Shown here: piece after piece, positions 8,296 through 16,213 of the stretch
How positions within the stretch are numbered: position 1 is the first letter of the stretch
Layout of the letters: each line of letters begins with the position of its first letter
DNA from: AV133 sp035567015
GTDB lineage: Bacteria > Verrucomicrobiota > Verrucomicrobiia > Chthoniobacterales > UBA10450
Reading direction: 5' to 3'
DNA length: 34,232 nt
Assembly: GCA_035567015.1 (NCBI GenBank)
Contig: DATMPQ010000094.1
Coordinates: forward strand, 1 to 34,232
The notes under the pieces: generated by a model
Seen by the model: the letters and a program-made list of their open reading frames with translations, nothing else
The model's database searches: none
Told to the model about the DNA's origin: nothing
Made by a program: the position numbers and the translations under genes

Positions 8296-8391
8296 TTTTG
8301 CGTGCTCGCCACGAGCGCGTTGACTTGGCCTTTTGACTTGGCCTTGTTCGATTCTAGGTTGATTTTGCGTGCGCTGGCGCGGGCGTCTATT

Positions 8392-10191
8392 GTGAAAAGC
8401 GTTCTCTTTGTTTGTACGGGTAACATTTGCCGCAGCCCGATTGCGGAAGGTCTTTTCCGCCGAATGCTTGGCAATCGCAAGGATATCGAAGTCGCCTCGG
8501 CCGGCGTGCATGCGGTGCGTGGCCAACCGCCCAGCTTGTATGCGACGCAAGTGTGCGAAGATGAAGGCGTAGACATCAGCCAGCTTCGCAGTCAGCCGCT
8601 TACGGCCACGCTGGTCGATCGCGCCACGCATATTTTTGCCATGACCGGCGCGCATTTGGAGACCATTCACATGCTCTTCCCGCACGGCGCCGAAAAATCG
8701 TTCCTGCTGCGGGAATTTGAAGAGCCGGACGCAACAGTGTGGCGCGATGTGCCGGACCCGATCGGGCTGGGCCGCGAAGTTTACGAGCTGTGCGCGCAAA
8801 CTATCAAAAACGCTTTACCCAGTGTGCTCGCCTTCGTAGAACAAAGCGAGCTTGCGCCAACCAGGCGTGCCGGTGGAGCTTCTTCTTACTTAATGGGCGA
8901 TCTTCCGCATCCAATTCAAGGCGAACCCGCCGGATCGGCATCATTCGCCAGCCCGGGCGGTGGCCTGTGCCGCGTTGATCCCGAGATTTTCGACGCGATC
9001 GTGGCCGAAGAGAAACGGCAGCGCGAAAACATCGAGCTGATCGCATCGGAAAATTTCACCAGCCGGGCGGTTATGGAAGCGCAAGGCAGCGTGCTGACAA
9101 ATAAATACGCGGAAGGTTATCCCAAGAAGCGCTGGTACGGCGGCTGCGAAAATGTGGACGTGGCCGAGCAGCTCGCCATCGATCGCGCCAAGCGATTGTT
9201 TGGCGCGGAGCACGTGAACGTGCAGCCGCACAGCGGCGCCCAGGCGAACATGGCGGTCTATTTCGCCGCAATTAAACCGGGCGACAAAATCCTGACGATG
9301 AATCTCGCGCACGGCGGACATCTCACGCATGGGCATCCCGCAAATTTTTCCGGCAAATTTTATCAAGTGACCCATTACGGCGTAGATGCGAAGACTGAGA
9401 TGATCGATTACGACGCGCTGCAGAAACAAGCCGAAGAAGTGCGGCCGGTCATGATCACCGCCGGCGCGTCGGCATATCCGCGCATCATCGATTTTCCGCG
9501 GCTGCGGCAAATTGCCGATTCCGTGGAGGCGATTCTTTTCATCGACATGGCGCATATCGCCGGGCTAGTCGCCGGCGGCCAGCACCCAAGTCCGATACCG
9601 CATGCGCAGTTTGTCACGACCACAACGCATAAAAGTTTGCGCGGGCCGCGCGGCGGCATCGTGCTGTGCCAGGAGAAATTCGGCAAGCAAATCGATTCGA
9701 CGCTTTTTCCCGGAGTGCAAGGCGGCCCGCTCATGCACGTCATCGCCGCCAAAGCGGTTTGTTTTCACGAAGCGCTTCAACCGCAGTTTCGCGAATATCA
9801 GCGGCAGGTCGTGATCAATGCCAAGGCCCTGGCCGCCGGAGTCGCCAAGCACGGTTATCGTATCGTTTCCGGCGGTACCGACAACCACCTCATGCTGGTC
9901 GATCTTCGTGCGAAGGAAATTAATGGCAAGGAAGCACAGGAAGTTCTGGACCGCGCCGGCATCACCGTGAACAAAAACGCGATTCCGTTCGACACCTACC
10001 CGATTTTCAAACCGGGCGGCATTCGCATCGGCACGCCCGCCGTGACCACGCGCGGGATGAAAGAAGAAGAGATGCTCGAGATCGCCGACTTGATCGCGGA
10101 GGCACTGAGCAAACGTGGTGAGGCCGGCGCGTTGGAACGCGTGCGTGAGAAAGTTCGGGAGCTGACGCGCCGGTTTCCTTTGCCCTCCTAA
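8392..10191 (+). CDS. glyA: Low-molecular-weight protein phosphatase fused to serine hydroxymethyltransferase
   Basis: One uninterrupted frame encodes two enzymes. Residues 1-150 form a low-molecular-weight protein tyrosine phosphatase with P-loop CTGNICRS (Cys8-X5-Arg14) and the general-acid segment DVPDP (Asp122). The P-loop has Ile where the arginine phosphatase YwlE has Thr, which favours tyrosine-phosphatase-type activity. Residues 151-193 are a Gly/Ala/Ser/Pro-rich linker. From VDPEIFDAI (about 195) to the end is a complete serine hydroxymethyltransferase, with the PLP lysine Lys414 in TTTTHKSLRGPRGG. SHMT converts serine and tetrahydrofolate to glycine and methylene-THF. I chose GTG 8392 because the phosphatase core begins there. 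The frame continues upstream to ATG 8170 through a palindromic repeat, which is unlikely to be coding. An in-frame ATG at 8893 could allow separate SHMT translation. The gene ends TAA directly followed by in-frame CTG TAG. Confidence 0.9.
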   Translation: MKSVLFVCTGNICRSPIAEGLFRRMLGNRKDIEVASAGVHAVRGQPPSLYATQVCEDEGVDISQLRSQPLTATLVDRATHIFAMTGAHLETIHMLFPHGAEKSFLLREFEEPDATVWRDVPDPIGLGREVYELCAQTIKNALPSVLAFVEQSELAPTRRAGGASSYLMGDLPHPIQGEPAGSASFASPGGGLCRVDPEIFDAIVAEEKRQRENIELIASENFTSRAVMEAQGSVLTNKYAEGYPKKRWYGGCENVDVAEQLAIDRAKRLFGAEHVNVQPHSGAQANMAVYFAAIKPGDKILTMNLAHGGHLTHGHPANFSGKFYQVTHYGVDAKTEMIDYDALQKQAEEVRPVMITAGASAYPRIIDFPRLRQIADSVEAILFIDMAHIAGLVAGGQHPSPIPHAQFVTTTTHKSLRGPRGGIVLCQEKFGKQIDSTLFPGVQGGPLMHVIAAKAVCFHEALQPQFREYQRQVVINAKALAAGVAKHGYRIVSGGTDNHLMLVDLRAKEINGKEAQEVLDRAGITVNKNAIPFDTYPIFKPGGIRIGTPAVTTRGMKEEEMLEIADLIAEALSKRGEAGALERVREKVRELTRRFPLPS

Positions 10192-10252
10192 CTGTAGCGG
10201 CGGCCGTGTCGGCCGCGTCTCGAGCTTGCAGGCGACACGCCTGCCGCTACAG
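10192..10252. repeat. Palindromic CTGTAG-type element downstream of glyA
   Basis: This is the cleanest copy in the window. The outer arms are CTGTAGCGG (10192-10200) and CCGCTACAG (10244-10252), perfectly complementary. Hairpin 1 has stem 10200-10205/10211-10216 (GCGGCC) and loop GTGTC. Hairpin 2 has stem 10228-10233/10239-10244 (GCAGGC) and loop GACAC. The two loops are reverse complements of each other, so they could pair in a kissing interaction. It starts immediately after the glyA TAA, and its CTG TAG is in frame with that gene. Confidence 0.85.
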
Positions 10253-10304
10253 AAATTTCGCCTTACCTAGTCTGCGAAAATCCGTGTAGTCTAGGAATGC
10301 ATCC

Positions 10305-11846
10305 ATGAATCGAGCAGACGAGCAATCCCAAACAAATCCCTTGCGCGAAGGTTTGTCCATGCGCGCAGTGCCACAGCCGTGCAGCGTCGTCATTTTCGGT
10401 GCGACCGGCGATCTCACTCATCGCAAGCTAGTGCCAGCGCTTTACAATCTTGCCGCCGATGGCGAGCTGCCGCCCGCCGTCTCAGTTATCGGCTTCGCGC
10501 GGCGCGAAAAGAGTGATGACGAGTTCCGGCGCGAGTTGGAGGAATCGACACGAAAATTCTCCCGGCAAAGCGTTCGTGACGAAATCTGGAAAGCGTTCGC
10601 GCAATCGATTTTGTATCATCGAAGCGATTTTGGCGATGAGGCCGGCTACAAGACTCTCGCCACCAAACTGGACAAGATCGATAAGGAGCGCGGCACACGC
10701 GGCAACCGGCTTTTCTATTTCGCCGTCGCGCCTGACCAGTTTGAGCCGATTCTCAAACATCTCAAGGCCGCCGGTTTGAACCAGGCACGCGAAGGAAGCT
10801 GGGCGCGGGTCATCGTCGAGAAGCCGTTCGGCACTGACTTGGATTCGGCTCGCGAACTCAACCGGGTCGTCCGCAGTTCATTCACCGAAGAACAAACTTA
10901 CCGGATTGATCATTTTCTCGGCAAGGAAACGGCGCAAAACATTTTGGTGCTTCGCTTCGCGAACGCGATCTTCGCGCCCCTTTGGAACCGGCATTACGTC
11001 GATCATGTTCAGATTACCGCCGCGGAAACGCTCGGAGTCGAGGGGCGCGCCGGTTATTACGAAGGCGCGGGCGCGTTGCGCGATATGGTGCAGAATCATT
11101 TGCTCCAACTGTTTTGTCTTATCGCGATGGAACCGCCCACCGATCTCGGCGCTGACAGCATTCGCGACGAAAAAGTCAAAGTGGTGCGATCGCTTCGTCG
11201 TTTCACTCAAGACGAAATCGGTGCCGCGGTTGTGCGTGGCCAGTACGCCGAGGGTGCGATCGACGGCCAGACCGTGGCCGGCTATCGCGCCGAGAAAAAT
11301 GTCGATCCGAAATCAACCACGGAAACTTTCGTCGCGCTCCGGCTCAACCTGGACAATTGGCGTTGGTGGAACGTGCCCATTTACATGCGCGTCGGGAAAC
11401 GGCTGCCCAAATCGGGCACGGAGATTTCCGTGCATTTCAAAAAAGCTCCACTCGTTCTTTTCAACAAAGAATCAACCGAGCAAAACGTGCTCGTCATTCG
11501 GATTCAGCCCGACGAAGGCATCTCGCTGCGCATGCAGGCCAAGATGCCGGGCACAAGTTTCCGCATCGAACCGGTGAAAATGGATTTCCATTACGGGACC
11601 TCGTTCGGCAAAGCCAGCCCGGAAGCATACGAACGTTTGCTTCTCGACGCCATGAGCGGCGACGCCACACTTTTTGCGCGGCGCGATGAAGTTGAAGAAG
11701 CCTGGGCGTTTATCGACCCAATCGAGAACGCGTGGGCCGCAACAAAAGATGCGCCTGGCTTGTTTTTTTATCCGGCCGGCTCGTGGGGCCCGGAAGAAGC
11801 CGACGATCTGCTCGCGCGCGATGGCCGCGCTTGGAGACGACTGTGA
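10305..11846 (+). CDS. zwf: Glucose-6-phosphate 1-dehydrogenase
   Basis: Oxidises glucose 6-phosphate to 6-phosphogluconolactone with NAD(P)+, the entry step of the oxidative pentose phosphate and Entner-Doudoroff routes. The Rossmann motif GATGDLTHRK is at residues 32-41, EKPFG (172-176) carries the substrate-binding lysine, and the active-site signature RIDHFLGKE is at 200-208. The C-terminal half has the expected beta-sheet domain with WRWWNVPIYMRVGKRLP. The length (513 aa) is typical. The start is ATG 10305; ATG 10359 would remove 18 non-conserved residues. It is followed 42 bases later by the OpcA-like gene, a pairing known from cyanobacteria and actinobacteria. Confidence 0.96.
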   Translation: MNRADEQSQTNPLREGLSMRAVPQPCSVVIFGATGDLTHRKLVPALYNLAADGELPPAVSVIGFARREKSDDEFRRELEESTRKFSRQSVRDEIWKAFAQSILYHRSDFGDEAGYKTLATKLDKIDKERGTRGNRLFYFAVAPDQFEPILKHLKAAGLNQAREGSWARVIVEKPFGTDLDSARELNRVVRSSFTEEQTYRIDHFLGKETAQNILVLRFANAIFAPLWNRHYVDHVQITAAETLGVEGRAGYYEGAGALRDMVQNHLLQLFCLIAMEPPTDLGADSIRDEKVKVVRSLRRFTQDEIGAAVVRGQYAEGAIDGQTVAGYRAEKNVDPKSTTETFVALRLNLDNWRWWNVPIYMRVGKRLPKSGTEISVHFKKAPLVLFNKESTEQNVLVIRIQPDEGISLRMQAKMPGTSFRIEPVKMDFHYGTSFGKASPEAYERLLLDAMSGDATLFARRDEVEEAWAFIDPIENAWAATKDAPGLFFYPAGSWGPEEADDLLARDGRAWRRL

Positions 11847-11888
11847 GATCGTTCGACCGCAACTCGCGCTCCCCAATCTCCTGAACTA

Positions 11889-12947
11889 ATGACCGCCGCC
11901 GCTGAAAATTATTCGCTCGGACTTCCGGTCGAGATGGGCAAGATCGAAAAAGAGCTGAAAAAACTTTGGGCCGAGAGCGAGGGCGCGATGACGCGCGCGT
12001 CGCTCATCAATCTGGCCATTTACAGCGAAGCCCCAGGATCGCTGGAAAAGAACACCCAGCTCATCGCCAAGATCACAGAAAATCATGCCTGCCGCGCCAT
12101 CGTCATCGCGGCCAATTGCGGCGCAAAGGAAAGCCGCGTGGAAGCGTGGATCAGCGCGCATTGCCATATCAGTCGCGCGGGCAGCAAACAAATCTGCTCG
12201 GAGCAGCTTTCGTTTTTGCTCGAAGGAGCTTGCGCAAATCTGCTGCCGAGCATCGTCTTTTCGCATTTGGAATCCGATCTGCCGCTTCATCTCTGGTGGC
12301 AGGACGAATTTCCCAATCCGATGGATCCGCAACTCTGGGCCTGGATCGATCGACTCATCTATGACAGCCAAACCTGGAAAAATTTCGGCGCGCAAATGCG
12401 TCTGGTCGAAACCGCGGAGAACGAAGCGAAGCAGCGCATCGTCCTCTGTGATTTGAATTGGACGCGGCTGGACAAGGTCCGTTTGGCGCTCGCGCAATTT
12501 TTCGATCACCCCGCCTCGCATCATCACTTTGTTGAAATCGAAAAAGCGCATATCGATTTTGCGCCTGGATTCAGATCGACTGCGGTGCTCTTGGCGGGAT
12601 GGTTTGGAGCGCAATTAAATTGGAGAGTCGAAAAAGCGAACCGCGGTAACGATTTCAAATTTGCCGATTCAACCGGGCGTCAGATTGAAATCGAACTGCG
12701 CGAGCGCGCTGGCGAACCAATCAATGAAATCGTTCTGAATTCTCAGGGCTGGGAGTTCGTCGTCGCCCATGCCAAGGGCGCCGATCTCCTCGAAGTTTGG
12801 CGCAGTCTGCCGGGGGAACAATGCGCCCATCAATTGATGCCGGCGGGAAACAACGATCCGGTGAATTTGATGAGCGACGAACTGATGCGCGGCGGCCCGC
12901 ACCACGTTTATCTGCGCGCGGTCAACTGTGTGCGGGATTTATTGTAG
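11889..12947 (+). CDS. opcA: Glucose-6-phosphate dehydrogenase assembly protein, OpcA-like
   Basis: A 352-aa protein I assign to the OpcA family, which promotes assembly or activation of glucose-6-phosphate dehydrogenase in cyanobacteria. The assignment rests on overall character (N-terminal MGKIEKELKKLW and an RASLINLAIY segment, LPLHLWWQDEFP in the centre, RVLCDLNWTRLDKVR-like text) and on its position right after zwf. The family has no catalytic motif to check. The start is ATG 11889. The last two codons are TTG TAG, lying at the left end of the palindromic element 12942-13014. Co-transcription with zwf is likely. Confidence 0.82.
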   Translation: MTAAAENYSLGLPVEMGKIEKELKKLWAESEGAMTRASLINLAIYSEAPGSLEKNTQLIAKITENHACRAIVIAANCGAKESRVEAWISAHCHISRAGSKQICSEQLSFLLEGACANLLPSIVFSHLESDLPLHLWWQDEFPNPMDPQLWAWIDRLIYDSQTWKNFGAQMRLVETAENEAKQRIVLCDLNWTRLDKVRLALAQFFDHPASHHHFVEIEKAHIDFAPGFRSTAVLLAGWFGAQLNWRVEKANRGNDFKFADSTGRQIEIELRERAGEPINEIVLNSQGWEFVVAHAKGADLLEVWRSLPGEQCAHQLMPAGNNDPVNLMSDELMRGGPHHVYLRAVNCVRDLL

Positions 12948-13014
12948 CCACGACGCTGTGTGCCGTCGGACTATCGTTGCTGCCAGACGACCGGCCACAG
13001 GGCGGTGGCTACAG
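12942..13014. repeat. Palindromic element that supplies the stop codons of two convergent genes
   Basis: The outer arms TGTAGCCAC (12943-12951) and GTGGCTACA (13005-13013) are perfectly complementary. The left arm provides TTG TAG for opcA on the plus strand; the right arm, read on the minus strand, provides CTG TAG for the glycosyltransferase. The interior is less regular than in other copies but contains partly complementary GACG/CGTC and GGCC segments. No other feature fits between the two genes. Confidence 0.78.
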
Positions 13015-14193
13015 AGTTAAATGCGCCCGAAGCTGGCGCACGTTTGTCTCGATCGAGAAAAGTTCGCAGGCGCGCCGGCGCCCGTTCTCGCCCAAATGCC
13101 GCGCAAAAGGAAGATCGGCAATCACTTTTTCAATGGCGTGCGCCAGGGCCCCAGCATCGCCGGCCGGAGCAAGAACTCCGGTTTCATTTTCGACAACCAT
13201 TTCCGGAATTCCACCGATCGCTGTCGAAATGACCGGCAGCCCCGTCGCCATCGCTTCCATGATCACGGTGGGCAAATTATCCATGCCACCGTCCGGACCG
13301 ATCACGCTCGGCAGTACGAAAACTGTCGCCGCCGCCAAATGTTCCGCAATTTCATGTTGCGGTTTTGCGCCGAGCAATTCGACGCAATTTTGCAGTTCGA
13401 GCCGATCGATCTGTGCGCGTAATTCTTTCTCGAGCGGGCCTGCGCCGATGATCTCGCAGCGAAATGATTTTCCACGATCCTTTAGCAATCGGCAGGCATG
13501 GATTAAATCCGGGAATCCCTTCTTGTCGATCAAGCGACCGATCGCGACGATGGCTGGAGGTGCGGTCGAAAAATCCGCGCGCCGGAATTCAGCGAGATTC
13601 AATCCATTGTAAATGCGATGAATTCGGTCCGCCCGGTTTGGAAAGCGCTCTCTCAAAAACTGTGCCGCGTAGTCGGTTTCGGTAACGATCAGGCGAGCGG
13701 CATTTACAAGTTTGTCGGGGCCGATCTCGAAGTTTCGTGGCGCGAAAATATCGTTCGCGTGCGCGGTGAAGCTGAAGCGAATCCCAAAAAACTTGTCGAT
13801 CCAAAAAGCGGTCCGCGCAGCGAGGCCGGCAAAGTGCGCGTGGACGTGGTGAATCCCGCCTTCTCGCAACCGGATTCCCATATAGGCGGCCTGGTAGAGA
13901 CGAAGAAAGTCGGAACGTCTCCCCCATTCATCGAGCGAGGCAACAATCTCGCGCGTTAGTTTTCCTTTTCCGGAAGCTCGGCGCACTTCGTCGAGCAATT
14001 CTGCCTCCTCGGGCAGGTAATGCACACGCTCAACGATCTGCTGGTCCCAATCCTGCGGCGGCTCATCTTTCGGCTGGCGAATCGAGAAGATGGGCGGCCT
14101 CACGCCTTGTCGATGCAACTCAGCGATCTCTCGATAGCAAAAGGTTTGCGAAAACGACGGAAACCGCTCGAAGAGATAAGCCAATGGCATCAT
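13009..14193 (-). CDS. Glycosyltransferase family 4, exopolysaccharide type
   Basis: Retaining GT-B glycosyltransferase of 394 aa, likely cytoplasmic or membrane-associated, that transfers a sugar from a nucleotide-sugar donor to a growing surface glycan. The N-terminal half starts with YLFERFPSFSQTFCYREI, resembling colanic-acid-type GT4 enzymes, and includes VHAHFAGLAAR. The C-terminal donor domain shows AIGRLIDKKGFPDLI, IGAGPLEKEL and the EX7E-like region VIMEAMATGLPVISTAIGG. The first of two adjacent ATG codons (14193, 14190) is used. It is divergent from the small lipoprotein gene and convergent with opcA, where both genes end inside the same palindromic element. Donor and acceptor are unknown. 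Confidence 0.9.
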   Translation of the reverse strand: MMPLAYLFERFPSFSQTFCYREIAELHRQGVRPPIFSIRQPKDEPPQDWDQQIVERVHYLPEEAELLDEVRRASGKGKLTREIVASLDEWGRRSDFLRLYQAAYMGIRLREGGIHHVHAHFAGLAARTAFWIDKFFGIRFSFTAHANDIFAPRNFEIGPDKLVNAARLIVTETDYAAQFLRERFPNRADRIHRIYNGLNLAEFRRADFSTAPPAIVAIGRLIDKKGFPDLIHACRLLKDRGKSFRCEIIGAGPLEKELRAQIDRLELQNCVELLGAKPQHEIAEHLAAATVFVLPSVIGPDGGMDNLPTVIMEAMATGLPVISTAIGGIPEMVVENETGVLAPAGDAGALAHAIEKVIADLPFARHLGENGRRRACELFSIETNVRQLRAHLTL

Positions 14194-14296
14194 CGATCCG
14201 AATTAACGGGGAAAGCGTTGTTTGAAAAGAGCACAATGCAGGGCCGCGACAGCGCGAGCGGGGTCGCTGCGCACGAGTTCTGCTTCCAGGGAAAGA

Positions 14297-14575
14297 ATGC
14301 TGGAACGAATCGCCAAACCGTTAGCGATCATTTTGATCCTTTGCCTGAGCCTACCCGGTTGTGCGCACTTCACCAAGAGCGGGCGGGCGCAGCTCGCCTA
14401 CCAAAGGTACGTGCGTAAACGCAGTCACATGCGCTACCGTCAAAGCGTGAAAATGAAAACACGGCGCCAACCGATCCCGGCTTACGTGCCCTCGGACTAT
14501 AAAGTCAGGGCCGGTGCGATGGACGCGTCTTCGCCACAATCCGTAAGTTCCGGCGAGTCGCAGGGCGAGCAATAG
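14297..14575 (+). CDS. Small putative lipoprotein, unrecognised
   Basis: A 92-aa protein with a lipoprotein signal peptide (LAIILILCLSLPGC, lipobox Cys about residue 22). A very basic mature region follows (YQRYVRKRSHMRYRQ, then KMKTRRQP) and a Ser/Gly-rich tail. I know no family for it. I chose ATG 14297 because AGGGAAAG, a good Shine-Dalgarno, lies five bases upstream and because it puts the signal at the N-terminus; the frame is open to 14222. It is divergent from the glycosyltransferase and convergent with the thioesterase gene. The positive charge suggests interaction with peptidoglycan, LPS or nucleic acid, but that is speculation. Confidence 0.65.
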   Translation: MLERIAKPLAIILILCLSLPGCAHFTKSGRAQLAYQRYVRKRSHMRYRQSVKMKTRRQPIPAYVPSDYKVRAGAMDASSPQSVSSGESQGEQ

Positions 14576-14583
14576 GGCATTCG

Positions 14584-14976
14584 TCAAGCCGGCTCACGTT
14601 TCACCGGAATCGGTTTCCCGGTACGATCGACAGCGACGTAAATGAAAACGCCGTGCGTGACGCGCACTTGTTCGCCAGTCATGTAACGCGTCACCCAGAC
14701 TTCGACCGGGATGGTCATCGATGTGCGGCCAATTTTCTCTACCCGCGCATAACAGGCCACCGTGTCCCCCACCCGCACCGGCTGAAGAAACGACATTGCT
14801 TCCAATGCCACTGTCACGACGCGCGCTTTAGCTACCTTTGCCGCCAGAATCGCGCTACCCAGATCCATCTGCGAAATTAACCATCCGCCGAAAATGTCGC
14901 CGTCACGATTTGTGTCCTTGGGCATCGCGATCGTTTGGATCACGAGCTCGCCTTTCGGTTGATCGACATCGTTCAT
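14584..14976 (-). CDS. Acyl-CoA thioesterase, YciA-like hotdog fold
   Basis: Small cytoplasmic hotdog-fold enzyme (130 aa) that hydrolyses acyl-CoA thioesters. The family motif is clear at the N-terminus: MPKDTNRDGDIFGGWLISQMD around residues 18-38, with the Asn/Asp residues that begin the active site. LEAMSFLQPVRVGDTVACYARV then forms the central strand-helix region. The length matches YciA-type proteins. The start is ATG 14976. Upstream on the same strand is queA, separated by an inverted repeat; the two may be co-transcribed. Confidence 0.9.
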   Translation of the reverse strand: MNDVDQPKGELVIQTIAMPKDTNRDGDIFGGWLISQMDLGSAILAAKVAKARVVTVALEAMSFLQPVRVGDTVACYARVEKIGRTSMTIPVEVWVTRYMTGEQVRVTHGVFIYVAVDRTGKPIPVKREPA

Positions 14977-14977
14977 T

Positions 14978-15074
14978 TAACCACTAATGGACACGAATGC
15001 ACACGAATCCAATTATTGAACTGCTGAGATCGCGCCGGCTCTCATTTGTGTCAATTCGAGTTCATTCGTGGTTA
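14978..15074. repeat. Imperfect 27-bp inverted repeat (TAACCACNAATG type) between queA and the thioesterase gene
   Basis: The left arm 14978-15004 begins TAACCACTAATGGACACGAA; the right arm 15048-15074, read on the minus strand, begins TAACCACGAATGAACTCGAA. The arms match at 22 of 27 positions. The word ACACGAAT is also tandemly repeated in the left arm (14991, 15001). The first three bases of the right arm on the minus strand are the TAA stop codon of queA. It is a different family from the CTGTAG elements. Confidence 0.7.
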
Positions 15075-16052
15075 CAAAATCAGCATGCAATCGCCGTAGC
15101 TGTAAAACCGATAGCGTTCGCGAATCGCTTGCTCATAGGCGCGGAGCAAAAATTCGCGGCCTGCAAACGCGCTCACCAGCATGAGCAAGGTCGAGCGCGG
15201 CAAATGAAAATTAGTCAGCAGCAAATCGACCATTCGAAACTCAAAGGGCGGATAAATGAAAATGTCGGTCGATCCCGTTTGCGCGACCAATTCACCATCT
15301 TGACGACGCGCCGCTTCAAGGACGCGGACGGTTGTTGTTCCGACCGCGGCGACTCGCTTCGCATGGCCGATCTTCTGCGCAGCGGCAGGCGAAATCGAAA
15401 ATCGCTCGGCGTGCATGCGATGCTCGCTGATCTTTTCTGATCGCACTGGCCGAAATGTTCCCGTGCCGACATGTAGCGTCACGAAGGCGTGAGGAATCTC
15501 ATCCAGGATCTCACGCGTGAAATGCAGACCAGCGGTGGGCGCGGCAATCGCGCCAGGCGCGTCCGCAAAAATCGTTTGATAACGCGCCTCATCCTGCACG
15601 TCACTCTCGCGTCCGATGTACGGCGGCAACGGCATGGAACCTCCGGCATACAGATCGACATCTTCATCCAGGGCCACGATCCGCTCGCCCTCTGGCAGGA
15701 TTTCTTCAACGCGTGCGATTACATGGTCGATTCTGGTTGTGGCGCCCACGCGAAATTTTCGACCGGGTCTGATCAAACATTTCCAGCGCGCGCGTCCGAG
15801 ACGCTCGACCAACAAAAATTCGATCGCGCCATCATCGGAGAATTTTCTCGCTGGGACTACACGCGTGTCGTTAAGAACAAGTAGATCTCCCGGGCTGAGC
15901 AGTGTTCTCAATTCGACGAACTGTCGATGTTCGATGGTTTGCGCATCGCGCCGCAAGACCATCATGCGAGCGTCCTCGCGTTGCGGCCGCGGCCGCTGCG
16001 CGATCAGCTCGGCAGGCAGATCGTAGGCGTAATCCGAAAGCCGCGCGTCCAT
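15072..16052 (-). CDS. queA: S-adenosylmethionine:tRNA ribosyltransferase-isomerase
   Basis: Queuosine biosynthesis enzyme. It transfers and isomerises the ribosyl moiety of SAM onto preQ1 in the wobble position of GUN-anticodon tRNAs, giving epoxyqueuosine. Hallmarks are LPAELIAQRP near the N-terminus, NDTRVVPAR at 61-69, PTAGLHFTREIL around 172-183 and the C-terminal LLTNFHLPRSTLLMLVSAF. The length (326 aa) is slightly short: the segment after PARK is compressed compared with the usual LFG...GG region. The start is ATG 16052. Its stop codon coincides with the end of an inverted repeat arm. Confidence 0.95.
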   Translation of the reverse strand: MDARLSDYAYDLPAELIAQRPRPQREDARMMVLRRDAQTIEHRQFVELRTLLSPGDLLVLNDTRVVPARKFSDDGAIEFLLVERLGRARWKCLIRPGRKFRVGATTRIDHVIARVEEILPEGERIVALDEDVDLYAGGSMPLPPYIGRESDVQDEARYQTIFADAPGAIAAPTAGLHFTREILDEIPHAFVTLHVGTGTFRPVRSEKISEHRMHAERFSISPAAAQKIGHAKRVAAVGTTTVRVLEAARRQDGELVAQTGSTDIFIYPPFEFRMVDLLLTNFHLPRSTLLMLVSAFAGREFLLRAYEQAIRERYRFYSYGDCMLIL

Positions 16053-16120
16053 GGCTTAATGTCGAACATAGCCATTCTGGCTGCACCGCCCAACGAATGC
16101 GCTGTCCGTAGTCCTTAAAT

Positions 16121-16160
16121 CAACGGGCAACGTGCCGTTGGGCATACGGGCTCGAAGCCC
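16121..16160. repeat. Paired hairpins upstream of the UDG gene
   Basis: Hairpin 1 has stem 16121-16126/16135-16140 (CAACGG with CCGTTG). Hairpin 2 has stem 16148-16152/16156-16160 (GGGCT with AGCCC, loop CGA). The two-hairpin arrangement is the same as inside the CTGTAG elements, but no outer arms are seen. It lies in the 161-base gap between the divergent queA and UDG genes, which otherwise shows no clear signal. Confidence 0.5.
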
Positions 16161-16213
16161 ATGTTCCGGAAAAAAATTGCCGCCGTGCGCAAAACCTTGG
16201 ATGATCGCCCCGA

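Noticed and set aside
8170..8391. Extra N-terminal 74 codons of the phosphatase-SHMT frame from ATG 8170
   Set aside because: They run through a palindromic repeat (8208-8295) and lie before the conserved phosphatase start; GTG 8392 fits the family.
8941..9555. Minus-strand frame inside the SHMT region
   Set aside because: It is a shadow of the glyA coding sequence, which has complete SHMT motifs on the other strand.
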